Program-made: the position numbers and the translations under genes
Shown here: positions 21,696 through 27,976 of the stretch, piece after piece
Layout: each line of letters starts with the position of its first letter
Numbering within the stretch: the stretch's first letter is position 1
Assembly: GCA_964645785.1 (NCBI GenBank)
Contig: CAZYAV010000031.1
Location: 1-27,976, forward strand
Direction of reading: 5' to 3'
DNA: 27,976 nt
Source of the DNA: CALWZE01 sp964645785
Lineage (GTDB): Bacteria > Bacillota > Clostridia > Oscillospirales > Ruminococcaceae
Notes under the pieces: model-generated
Databases searched by the model: none
Told to the model about the DNA's origin: nothing
Seen by the model: only the letters and a program-made list of their open reading frames with translations

Positions 21696-22550
21696 TCAGC
21701 CGCGCGTGCAGATGGCGGTTGCGGCCTCCGCCAGGCGGCCGAGCAGCGGCTCAAACTGGATGCCCGCCCGCTCGTCCACCGGGCGCTGCGCCGCCGTGCG
21801 CGCGATGCTACCTGCGGTGAAGGCCGCCGCCAGCTGCGCGCTGTCGGCCAGGGTTGCGCCGCGCACGGCGCAGGCCGTCAGCACCGCCGCAAACAGGTCG
21901 CCCGCGCCGTGAAAGGAGGCCGGGACAAGCGGCGCCAGCGCGACGCTGTACGTGCCGTTTTCAAGCACCCCCGCGCCGATTTCCCGCCCGTCCGGCGAGA
22001 GCACGCCGGTCAGCACCACCGCGCGCACGCCGAATCTTTCGGCAAGCCCGCGCGCAAGCCGCTCCGGGTTCGGCGTCTGCTCCGGCTGCTCCCCCAGCAA
22101 GAACGCCGCCTCGGTCAGGTTGGGCAGCAGGATATCCGCGCGGGCGCACAGCGCCGCCATCTGCGCGGCGAACCCGCTGTCCAGCCCGGCGTAATACGCC
22201 CCGCCGTCCGCCATTGCCGGGTCAACCACGGTCAGCGTGTCCGCGCCCCCAAACCGGTCGATAAAGCGCCCGGCCAGCGCAAGCTGCCGCGGGTTCGCAA
22301 GATACCCCGTCTGGATCGCGTCAAAATGCAGCTCCAGCTGCTCCCAATGCGTCAGGATCCGCCCCGCCATCGGGGCAAGATCCGCCATGGCGGGGCGACC
22401 GAACCCGCCCGTGTGGGTGGACAGCAGCGACATCGGCAGCGGGCACGCCTCCACCCCCGCCGCGCTCAGCACCGGCAGCGCAACCGCCAGCGCGCACCGT
22501 CCGCAGCAGGACAGATCCTGCACGCTCGCCACCCGTTTTGGCTTTCCCAT
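21696..22550 (-). CDS. Pyridoxal/pyridoxamine kinase-like protein
   Basis: A 284-residue ribokinase-fold enzyme that probably phosphorylates pyridoxine, pyridoxal or pyridoxamine with ATP in vitamin B6 salvage. The start MGKPKRVASVQDLSCCGR and the LLSTHTGGF segment are characteristic of the PdxK/PdxY branch. The anion-hole loop near the C-terminus is FHGAGDLF with the catalytic base Asp218. The related hydroxymethylpyrimidine kinase (ThiD) is the main alternative, less likely because no thiamine gene is near. The ATG at 22550 follows GAGGGA. Its final 15 or so codons have diverged copies downstream (see the repeat). Upstream lies a 200-base gap with a perfect 18-bp palindrome (22709-22726). 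Confidence 0.9.
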   Translation of the reverse strand: MGKPKRVASVQDLSCCGRCALAVALPVLSAAGVEACPLPMSLLSTHTGGFGRPAMADLAPMAGRILTHWEQLELHFDAIQTGYLANPRQLALAGRFIDRFGGADTLTVVDPAMADGGAYYAGLDSGFAAQMAALCARADILLPNLTEAAFLLGEQPEQTPNPERLARGLAERFGVRAVVLTGVLSPDGREIGAGVLENGTYSVALAPLVPASFHGAGDLFAAVLTACAVRGATLADSAQLAAAFTAGSIARTAAQRPVDERAGIQFEPLLGRLAEAATAICTRG

Positions 22551-22751
22551 CTTCGTCCCTCTCTCGCAAACGCAAACCCGCGCGCCGCACGCCGTCCGGG
22601 CAGAACCCGGCTGCTTTGCCCCTGTCCGGCTCATGGCCGGGCGAACCGCCGCCTGTCCCGCCGGCCGCGCGGCATCTGCGGCGCGCATCTGTTGTATAAA
22701 TCTCGTATCCCGCCGCGCGCGGCGGGTTGTGGATATGCGGCAGAATGCCCC

Positions 22752-23264
22752 TCAGTTCCCGATGCCGAACATCTCCGCGCAGATTGCCCGCCCAGTCCCG
22801 GTGCGGAAAATCCGCTCCATCGCCGCGCGCACCGCGTCCGCGCCGCCGCTTTCCTCATACAGATTGACGAGGAAATCCGCCTCAATCAGAATCTGGCAGT
22901 CCGGCCCGTCGATGTCCGTGTAAGTGTGGTGCCGCCCGACCAGGGTGCAGACCCGGTCGGTGACTGCGCGGCTATACCCCAGCCCCGCAAGCATCTTCCG
23001 CGCGAGCGGCGGCCCCAGCTCCTCCTGATTTTTGCCGCAGCTGTCGCCGTACAGTTCCTCCGCCGGCTTTATCCCGATATCGTGGACAATCGCGGCGGGC
23101 TCCAGCGTCTCGCAGGCCGCCGCGTCCAGCCCCTCGCCCGCCGCAATGCGCATGGCGAAGCTGTGTACCTTGATAAAATGCTGAATGCGCGCGGGGTCGC
23201 CCGCGTAAAACCGGATCATCTCGCGTATCAGCCGCTCCGTGCGCGCGTTCTGCTCCGTGTTCAT
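22752..23264 (-). CDS. HD-domain phosphohydrolase-like protein
   Basis: A 170-residue single HD domain. Likely metal ligands are His34, His61-Asp62 (IVHDIG), a GRHHTY histidine (112/113) and Asp130. The HDIGI and GRHHTYTDIDG arrangement resembles small HD hydrolases acting on nucleotides or similar phosphate esters. No partner domain is present, and the substrate cannot be named. The start ATG overlaps the stop of the upstream zinc-ribbon gene by four bases, so the two are translationally coupled and probably function together or are at least co-regulated. The C-terminus GIGN is just upstream of the kinase gene's leader. Confidence 0.9.
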   Translation of the reverse strand: MNTEQNARTERLIREMIRFYAGDPARIQHFIKVHSFAMRIAAGEGLDAAACETLEPAAIVHDIGIKPAEELYGDSCGKNQEELGPPLARKMLAGLGYSRAVTDRVCTLVGRHHTYTDIDGPDCQILIEADFLVNLYEESGGADAVRAAMERIFRTGTGRAICAEMFGIGN

Positions 23265-24034
23265 GGCCGCCCCGCCCCCTGTGCGCCGAATTTTGCCCGT
23301 AGCCTTGCCCCAAAGCCGGGGCGGCGCGCCGGATCCAGGCCGCGCTTTTCCAGCTCGCCGCGCATCGCCTTTTCCAGCTTCACCTGATTGGGCAGCAGCT
23401 CGTGCGGCTTGTGGCAGCCGATGTACGCCGCGTACACCGCCGCCAGCTGCTCGTCCGGCAGAAAGACAAGCAACGCGGCAGCCTCATGCTCCAGCGCGCA
23501 CTCGCTCCAATAGGTCGCGGGGTCTGTCTGCGGCGTTTTGTATCGCAGAAGCAGCTCCACCGCGTCGCCGCAAAGCTCTGCATACACCGCCTGCCCGCCC
23601 AGCGCATCGCCCTGGCTGCCAAGCGCGGCGCACTGCGCGGACACCTCCTTGAAGAAGTCGGTGTGCAGGCTGTCGGTGCTGTAGCTGTCCCTGCCGGTCA
23701 CCAGCTTGACAAGCCCGCTCTTTGCGCGCTGCTTTTCATACAGCTCCTGCGCGCTGCGCCGGTAGGCCGCATAGGCGCCGCGCAGCCCGGCCGCCGCCGC
23801 AAACGCCCGCAGTGCCGGAACCTCCGCCAGCTCCAGTGCGGCGCGCGCCGCCTCGGCATACTCCCCCGCCTGATAGGCGCTGCGCACATAGGTAAGCGTC
23901 TCCTGCGTCTGCTCCTGCGCCGACTGCGGCCGTGCCGAAAACTTTGCGCCGCAATAGGTGCAGAACACCTCTTTCATTCCCTGCTCGGCCAGTACCGTTC
24001 CGCCGCAGCGCGGGCAGGTCAGTTCCGTTCTCAC
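23261..24034 (-). CDS. Zinc-ribbon protein of unknown function
   Basis: A 257-residue protein. The N-terminus has a four-cysteine zinc ribbon: Cys7/Cys10 (CPRCGG) and Cys25/Cys28 (CTYCGA). The rest is alpha-helical, alanine and leucine rich, with a basic C-terminus (about 228-257), and has no enzyme motif that I can recognise. The start is GTG at 24034 with AGAGGTGA upstream. It is first in an operon with the HD-domain gene, whose ATG overlaps its stop. It may be a regulatory or scaffold protein; that is a guess. Confidence 0.82.
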   Translation of the reverse strand: MRTELTCPRCGGTVLAEQGMKEVFCTYCGAKFSARPQSAQEQTQETLTYVRSAYQAGEYAEAARAALELAEVPALRAFAAAAGLRGAYAAYRRSAQELYEKQRAKSGLVKLVTGRDSYSTDSLHTDFFKEVSAQCAALGSQGDALGGQAVYAELCGDAVELLLRYKTPQTDPATYWSECALEHEAAALLVFLPDEQLAAVYAAYIGCHKPHELLPNQVKLEKAMRGELEKRGLDPARRPGFGARLRAKFGAQGAGRP

Positions 24035-24206
24035 TCAAATCACCTCTCGAATCCGCCCGCCGGGTCGCACAGGGCGGCGAACGCGTTTGATAAAAAGGCC
24101 GGCGCGGTTTTCGCAAGCCGCAGCCCCGCCGCGCGCAGCGCCGAACCCCCTCTGCGCGCCGTTCCGGCCGGTTCCCCGCGCCGGGCGGGGCGGCCGCTTT
24201 TCGCTT

Positions 24207-24235
24207 ATTATACCATTTACCCCGGTGACGGTAAA
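24207..24235 (-). promoter_or_regulatory. Promoter of the zinc-ribbon / HD operon
   Basis: TTTACC (24235-24230) and a perfect TATAAT (24212-24207) are 17 bp apart on the leftward strand. An inverted repeat (TTTACC, 8-base spacer, GGTAAA; 24216-24235) covers the -35 and spacer and could be an operator. The leader is about 165 nt. Confidence 0.6.
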
Positions 24236-24264
24236 GCGGAAATCCGCCGGTTCCGCGTTCCCGC

Positions 24265-24293
24265 TTGCCCGCCGGTGCGCGCCGTGTTAGACT
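24265..24293 (+). promoter_or_regulatory. Promoter of xpt
   Basis: TTGCCC (24265-24270) and TAGACT (24288-24293) are 17 bp apart, each four of six. The predicted leader is only about 25 nt, so a purine riboswitch cannot fit here. Confidence 0.5.
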
Positions 24294-24324
24294 GTAGAAA
24301 AAGAAATCACGGAGGATGACGCAG

Positions 24325-24906
24325 ATGTCGCTCGAGCTTCTCAAGCAGAGAATCCGAACCGAGGGGCGGGTTTACCCCGGCAATATTTTGAAGGTGGACA
24401 GTTTCCTCAACCACCAGATCGACCCCGTGGCCGTGCGGGAAATCTCCGATGCGCTGGCCGGGCTGTTCGCGGCGGACGGGGTGAGCAAGGTGCTCACCGT
24501 CGAGGCCTCGGGGATTGTGCTTGCGTGCGGCGTGGCGGAGCGGCTCGGCGTCAAGGCGCTGTTCGCCAAAAAGGCGGATCACGGCAATGTCGCCGCAGGG
24601 CGGTACACCGCGCCGGTTCGCTCGTATACAACCGGTCAGTCGTATACTATTTCAGTCAGTGCGGAATACCTGACCGCGCGCGACCGGGTGCTGATCATCG
24701 ACGATTTTCTCGCCATGGGGGAGGCCGCGCGCGGCCTGCTCAGCCTGGCGGAACAGGCGGGCGCCGCCGTGGCCGGGCTGGGCTTCGCGATCGAAAAGGG
24801 ATTCCAGCCCGGCGGCGCACAGCTGCGCGCGCAGGGCTACCGGGTCGAATCCCTCGCGATTGTCGAGCAGATGCGGGAGGACGGCTCCATCCTGTTCCGC
24901 AGCTGA
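24325..24906 (+). CDS. xpt: Xanthine phosphoribosyltransferase
   Basis: A 193-residue purine salvage enzyme converting xanthine plus PRPP to XMP in the cytoplasm. It begins MSLELLKQRIRTEGRVYPG and has FLNHQIDP, the EASGIVLA substrate region (60-67) and the PRPP-binding VLIIDDFLAMGEA (122-134). Length matches B. subtilis Xpt. The start is the ATG at 24325, nine bases after GGAGG; the ATG at 24316 abuts the same site and is unlikely. It is not followed by a xanthine permease gene, unlike B. subtilis; the next gene is UPF0371. No purine riboswitch is visible upstream. Confidence 0.96.
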   Translation: MSLELLKQRIRTEGRVYPGNILKVDSFLNHQIDPVAVREISDALAGLFAADGVSKVLTVEASGIVLACGVAERLGVKALFAKKADHGNVAAGRYTAPVRSYTTGQSYTISVSAEYLTARDRVLIIDDFLAMGEAARGLLSLAEQAGAAVAGLGFAIEKGFQPGGAQLRAQGYRVESLAIVEQMREDGSILFRS

Positions 24907-24982
24907 TGCCGCGGCTCGAATTTCGGGACGCGCGCCGCCCGCTCCGCCCACCTCACAAAATGAAAATCCGGCGGAAATGCGA

Positions 24983-25011
24983 TTGCAGTTGCGGGCGGGA
25001 TTCTGTATAAT
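24983..25011 (+). promoter_or_regulatory. Promoter of the UPF0371 gene
   Basis: A perfect TATAAT (25006-25011) lies 17 bp from TTGCAG (24983-24988), a weak -35. A small hairpin (25037-25042 with 25046-25051) directly precedes the GGAGG ribosome binding site. Confidence 0.6.
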
Positions 25012-25064
25012 GGAAGCATCTTTGTGGGATGGGGCTGCCGGCTTTGCCGGCGGGGGGAGGAACA

Positions 25065-26549
25065 ATGTTTAAACTGGGATTCGACAATGAAAAGTACCTG
25101 AAGCTGCAATCGGAGCATATCCGCGAGCGTCTGCGGCAGTTCGGCGGCAAGCTCTATCTGGAATTCGGCGGCAAGCTGTTCGACGATTACCACGCCTCCC
25201 GCGTGCTGCCCGGCTTTGCGCCGGACAGCAAGGTCAACATGCTGTCCGAGCTTGCGGACGAGGCGGAAATCCTCATCGTCATCAACGCGTCGGACATCGA
25301 AAAAAACAAGGTGCGGGGCGACCTCGGCATCACCTACGACCTCGACGTGCTGCGGCTGATCGACGCGTTTCAGGAAAAGGGGCTGTATGTCGGCAGCGTT
25401 GTGCTGACCCGCTATGCGGCGCAGCCCTCCGCCGTCGCGTTCGAGCACAAGCTGGCCGCGCTCGGGGTCAAGGTCTACCGCCACTACCCTATCGCGGGCT
25501 ATCCGTCCGACCTCGCGCACATCGTCAGCGACGAGGGCTACGGCCGCAACGAATACATCGAAACCACCCGGTCGCTCATCGTCGTCACGGCGCCGGGGCC
25601 GGGCAGCGGCAAGATGGCGACCTGCCTGTCCCAGCTGTATCACGACCACCGGCGCGGCATCCGCGCGGGGTACGCGAAATTCGAGACCTTCCCCATCTGG
25701 AACCTGCCGCTCAACCACCCGGTCAACCTCGCGTATGAGGCCGCGACCGCCGACCTCAACGACGTCAACATGATCGACCCGTTCCATCTGGAGGCGTATG
25801 GGGAAACCGCCGTCAACTACAACCGCGACGTCGAAATTTACCCTGTCCTCAAGGAGATTTTCGGCCAGATTCTCGGCGAATGCCCCTACAAATCCCCGAC
25901 CGACATGGGGGTCAATATGGTCGGTATGTGCATCGTGGACGACGAGGCGGTCAAGCAGGCCGCCCGCGACGAGATTATCCGCCGCTATTACGCCGCCAAA
26001 TGCCGGCTGCGCAAGGGGGAGTGCGGCGAAGAGGAGTGCATGAAGGTCAAGCTGCTGATGAAAAAGGCGGAGATTGACACAGCGGACAGGCCTGTATGCG
26101 CCGCGGCGCTCGGCAAGGAGGCGGCGACGGGCGGTCCCGCTGTCGCCATCGAGCTGCCGGATGGGCGGATCGTCACGGGCAAAACCTCCCCGCTGCTCGG
26201 CGCCTCCTCCGCCGCGCTGCTCAACGCGCTCAAGGTGCTCGGCGGCATTCAGGACGATATCCACCTGATTTCCCGCGTGATTATCGAGCCGATTCAGGAT
26301 CTCAAGGTCAACCACCTTGGCAACCACAATCCCCGCCTGCACACCGATGAAATCCTCATCGCGCTGTCCATCTGCGCCGCCACCAACCCCACGGCCGAGC
26401 TCGCCATGCAGCAGATCCAGAAGCTGCAGCACTGCGAGGCGCATTCGACGGTCATCCTCTCCCAGGTGGACGACAAGGTGTTTAAGCGGCTCGGCGTCAA
26501 CCTGACCTGCGAGCCGGTTTACCAGACCAAGCGGCTCTATCACAAGTGA
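25065..26549 (+). CDS. DUF1846 / UPF0371 family protein
   Basis: A 494-residue protein, full family length, cytoplasmic. The family is conserved in Firmicutes and structurally characterised, but its function is not known to me. Sequence shows a nucleotide-binding-like APGPGSGK loop (176-183) after a long alpha/beta region, conserved TRYAAQPSA and NVNMIDPFHLEAYGE blocks, and a C-terminal domain starting about 350 with KTSPLLGASSAALLNALK. The family start MFKLGFDNEKYLKLQS agrees with the ATG at 25065, four bases after GGAGG. It has its own promoter and a terminator 27 bases downstream, so it is probably monocistronic. Confidence 0.95.
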   Translation: MFKLGFDNEKYLKLQSEHIRERLRQFGGKLYLEFGGKLFDDYHASRVLPGFAPDSKVNMLSELADEAEILIVINASDIEKNKVRGDLGITYDLDVLRLIDAFQEKGLYVGSVVLTRYAAQPSAVAFEHKLAALGVKVYRHYPIAGYPSDLAHIVSDEGYGRNEYIETTRSLIVVTAPGPGSGKMATCLSQLYHDHRRGIRAGYAKFETFPIWNLPLNHPVNLAYEAATADLNDVNMIDPFHLEAYGETAVNYNRDVEIYPVLKEIFGQILGECPYKSPTDMGVNMVGMCIVDDEAVKQAARDEIIRRYYAAKCRLRKGECGEEECMKVKLLMKKAEIDTADRPVCAAALGKEAATGGPAVAIELPDGRIVTGKTSPLLGASSAALLNALKVLGGIQDDIHLISRVIIEPIQDLKVNHLGNHNPRLHTDEILIALSICAATNPTAELAMQQIQKLQHCEAHSTVILSQVDDKVFKRLGVNLTCEPVYQTKRLYHK

Positions 26550-26575
26550 TTCTTCTGCGCAACGGCTTTTGCACA

Positions 26576-26610
26576 CGGCGCGCCCGAACCGGCTGGACGC
26601 GCCGTTTTTT
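26576..26610 (+). terminator. Intrinsic terminator of the UPF0371 gene
   Basis: A 7-bp GC stem (26576-26582 with 26598-26604) with internal pairing in the loop is followed by T6 at 26605-26610. Confidence 0.8.
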
Positions 26611-26905
26611 ACACATATTTTCCGTCGCATACAAAAAGCGGGCGCGCTTTGCGCAAGAGGTGGGGCGTTTGCGGCGCGGGCTGCCGCGGCATAAAACCCG
26701 CGCAAAACGGCGGACACCCCCTGAACGCCGTGCGCCCGCGCCGCTGTTTCGCCCGTGGGTCTGCACGGCTGCCGCCAAGGCTCCGCAGCGTCCGGCGGCA
26801 CTGCCGCCTTTTCGCAATCGCCCGGCTGCCACGGGAGCCCGCCAGTGGGACGCCGCCCTCGCTTTGCCGCCCGCGCTCCTTTGCGGCCAGAAGGCCGCGG
26901 CTGGA

Positions 26906-26934
26906 TTGTTAATTTGCGCGCCGTATGGTACACT
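26906..26934 (+). promoter_or_regulatory. Promoter of the NfeD-SPFH operon
   Basis: TTGTTA (26906-26911) and TACACT (26929-26934) are 17 bp apart, each four of six to consensus, in the only AT-rich patch of the gap. The leader is about 40 nt. Confidence 0.6.
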
Positions 26935-26979
26935 ATAGACGAGCAAAAACGCGTGACATGTTGGGAAGGGGGTTGTTCT

Positions 26980-27423
26980 ATGATTCAACTGTCGTTCTGG
27001 GTCTGGCTTGGCCTGCTGGTCGCGCTGCTCATTCTCGAGGCTGTGACGGTACAGCTGGTGGCCGTCTGGTTCATGGGCGGCGCGCTGGCCGCGATGCTCG
27101 GCTCGCTGTGTGGCCTGAATCTGTTCTGGCAGCTGATTCTGTTTGTGGTTTTTTCGGGGCTCTCCCTTGTGCTGCTGCGGCCGCTGCTTGCCGCGCGCCT
27201 TAAAACACACAAGGTTCCGACAAACGCGGACATGGTTATCGGCAAGGCGGCGGTTGTTATCCAGACCATCGACAACGACCGCTCGACCGGCCGCGTGCAG
27301 GTCTCCGGCCTCGGCTGGGCGGCTCGTTCATACGACAACTCGGTGATTCAGCCCGGCGCCAAGGTGGGCGTCTGCGCGATTGACGGGGTCAAACTCATTG
27401 TTGTTCCGATTAAGGAGGATTAA
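26980..27423 (+). CDS. NfeD family membrane protein (short form)
   Basis: A 147-residue NfeD protein. Three membrane helices (about 6-26, 29-47 and 49-68) are followed by a cytoplasmic OB-fold domain (about 85-147; DMVIGKAAVVIQTID, VSGLGWAARSYD). The N-terminal ClpP-like protease of long NfeD proteins is absent, so this is the NfeD1b-like form. Such proteins pair with SPFH proteins at membrane microdomains, and an SPFH gene follows five bases later. The ATG at 26980 follows GAAGGGGG by seven bases. Confidence 0.93.
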   Translation: MIQLSFWVWLGLLVALLILEAVTVQLVAVWFMGGALAAMLGSLCGLNLFWQLILFVVFSGLSLVLLRPLLAARLKTHKVPTNADMVIGKAAVVIQTIDNDRSTGRVQVSGLGWAARSYDNSVIQPGAKVGVCAIDGVKLIVVPIKED

Positions 27424-27428
27424 AGCGT

Positions 27429-27976
27429 ATGCCCGTACTGATTATCTTTTTTGTTGTAATTATCCTGCTGGCGCTCATCGTGATTGTGCCAAACATCAAA
27501 ATCGTGCCGCAGGCCACCGTGTTCGTGATCGAGCACCTCGGCGCATATGACCGCACCTGGCAGACCGGCCTGCACATGAAATGGCCGATGATTGAAAAAA
27601 TCGCGAAAAAGGTCTCGCTCAAGGAGCAGGTCGTCGATTTCCGGCCGCAGCCCGTAATCACGCGGGACAACGTCACCATGCAGATCGACACCGTCGTCTT
27701 TTTCCAGGTCACCGACGCAAAGCTGTTCACCTATGGCATCGAGCGCCCGCTGTCCGCAATCGAGAACCTGACGGCGACGACCCTGCGCAACATCATCGGC
27801 GAGATGGAGCTTGACCACACCCTCACCAGCCGCGACGTCATCAACAGCAAGATCACCGCGTCGCTGGACGAGGCGACCGACAAGTGGGGCATCAAGGTCA
27901 ACCGCGTTGAGCTGAAAAACATCATCCCGCCCGAAGAGATTCAGAACGCGATGGAGAAGCAGATGAAGGCGGAGCG
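27429..27976 (+). CDS. SPFH/Band 7 protein (stomatin/QmcA type), N-terminal part
   Basis: The first 182 codons are visible; the frame runs off the window end. One membrane anchor at residues 3-20 (rich in I, V, L) leads into an SPFH domain: VPQATVFVIEHLGAYDRTW, VVDFRPQPVITRDNV, VTDAKLFTYGIERPL and RVELKNIIPPEEIQNAM. The start of a charged coiled coil (AMEKQMKAER) is just visible. Members scaffold membrane microdomains and some help membrane protein quality control. Its AAGGAGG site (27412-27418) overlaps the end of the NfeD gene, whose stop lies five bases before the ATG, so the pair forms one operon. Confidence 0.94.
   Translation, partial: MPVLIIFFVVIILLALIVIVPNIKIVPQATVFVIEHLGAYDRTWQTGLHMKWPMIEKIAKKVSLKEQVVDFRPQPVITRDNVTMQIDTVVFFQVTDAKLFTYGIERPLSAIENLTATTLRNIIGEMELDHTLTSRDVINSKITASLDEATDKWGIKVNRVELKNIIPPEEIQNAMEKQMKAE

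Larger units (their letters stand above)
21172..21745. repeat. Duplicated 3' gene tail plus terminator unit
   Basis: The last codons of the leftward kinase gene (21696 to about 21745) recur in diverged form at about 21450-21503 and 21172-21213; the middle copy even keeps an in-frame TGA. Between the copies lies a block with a hairpin. A 76-base stretch at 21302-21377 is identical to 21544-21619 (offset 242). The unit therefore looks like gene tail plus about 200 bases of 3' flank, present about two and a half times. The whole 21121-21695 convergent region holds nothing else that I can support. Confidence 0.8.
26550..26979. other. Intergenic region upstream of the NfeD gene
   Basis: About 430 bases. 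It holds the UPF0371 terminator, a weaker second hairpin with TTTT (26794-26812) and the NfeD promoter (26906-26934). The GC-rich middle (about 26640-26900) shows no supported gene. Confidence 0.55.

Noticed and set aside
21172..21745. Diversity-generating retroelement (copied 3' gene end next to a hairpin)
   Set aside because: The copied gene end and hairpin recall a variable-repeat/template-repeat layout, but no reverse transcriptase gene is in the window, the differences are not confined to adenines, and the gene is a metabolic kinase.
20574..23387. A 937-codon rightward ORF over metA, the repeats, the kinase and the HD gene
   Set aside because: It overlaps metA in another frame and runs antisense to two recognised genes; composition is that of a shadow frame.
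24837..26933. A 698-codon leftward ORF over the UPF0371 gene
   Set aside because: Antisense to a clearly recognised family protein with its own promoter and terminator.

Overview
This window is GC-rich, densely coded Gram-positive DNA. The most likely source is an anaerobic Clostridia member of the Oscillospiraceae/Ruminococcaceae type. The evidence is a set of Firmicutes-type genes: RqcH, TrmK with a Nif3-like partner, a ThiI without rhodanese domain beside its own cysteine desulfurase, acetyl-CoA-type MetA, UPF0371/DUF1846, DUF6311, and SpoIID and class B sortase-like domains. Sigma-A promoters stand out as small AT-rich islands, and AGGAGG-like ribosome binding sites are common. The organism assignment is inference from gene content; there is no rRNA or tRNA in the window. 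I see no transposon, phage, CRISPR or tRNA gene.

Layout. Positions 1-53 hold the tail of a gene that enters from the left. From 386 to 8324 everything reads leftward: a nitrilase-superfamily amidohydrolase, a metal-dependent cyclase/formamidase-like protein, then an operon (transcription order) of cysteine desulfurase, thiI and an unusual 1026-residue CinA / transmembrane / dead sortase / SpoIID fusion. A rightward pair follows (flavin reductase-like protein and a small membrane protein). Then come leftward rqcH and the leftward operon DUF1858 - trmK - Nif3-like (14211 down to 12495). Positions 14335-20004 form a surface-glycan cassette. A DUF6311 membrane protein reads left. A second large membrane protein overlapped by a GtrB-type polyprenyl-phosphate glycosyltransferase reads right. 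Back-to-back promoters lie between them. metA follows with its own promoter. A convergent intergenic region with duplicated terminator units separates it from a leftward pyridoxal/pyridoxamine kinase-like gene, an HD-domain protein and a zinc-ribbon protein. The right end reads rightward: xpt, a UPF0371 protein, and an NfeD-SPFH (flotillin/stomatin type) pair cut by the window edge.

How genes work together. The desulfurase probably supplies persulfide sulfur to ThiI for 4-thiouridine in tRNA. TrmK methylates A22 of tRNA, and RqcH rescues stalled 50S subunits, so translation quality is a recurring housekeeping theme. The glycan cassette has a lipid-linked sugar donor enzyme and two large polytopic membrane proteins, as expected for extracytoplasmic glycosylation of a wall polymer or protein. 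NfeD and SPFH proteins normally form a membrane-microdomain pair.

The most unusual items are the CinA-pseudosortase-SpoIID fusion (with an ATC codon where a CinA start is expected), the duplicated 3' gene tail plus terminator after the kinase gene, other near-tandem intergenic duplications, and a promoter-to-terminator segment with no convincing ORF upstream of the DUF6311 gene.
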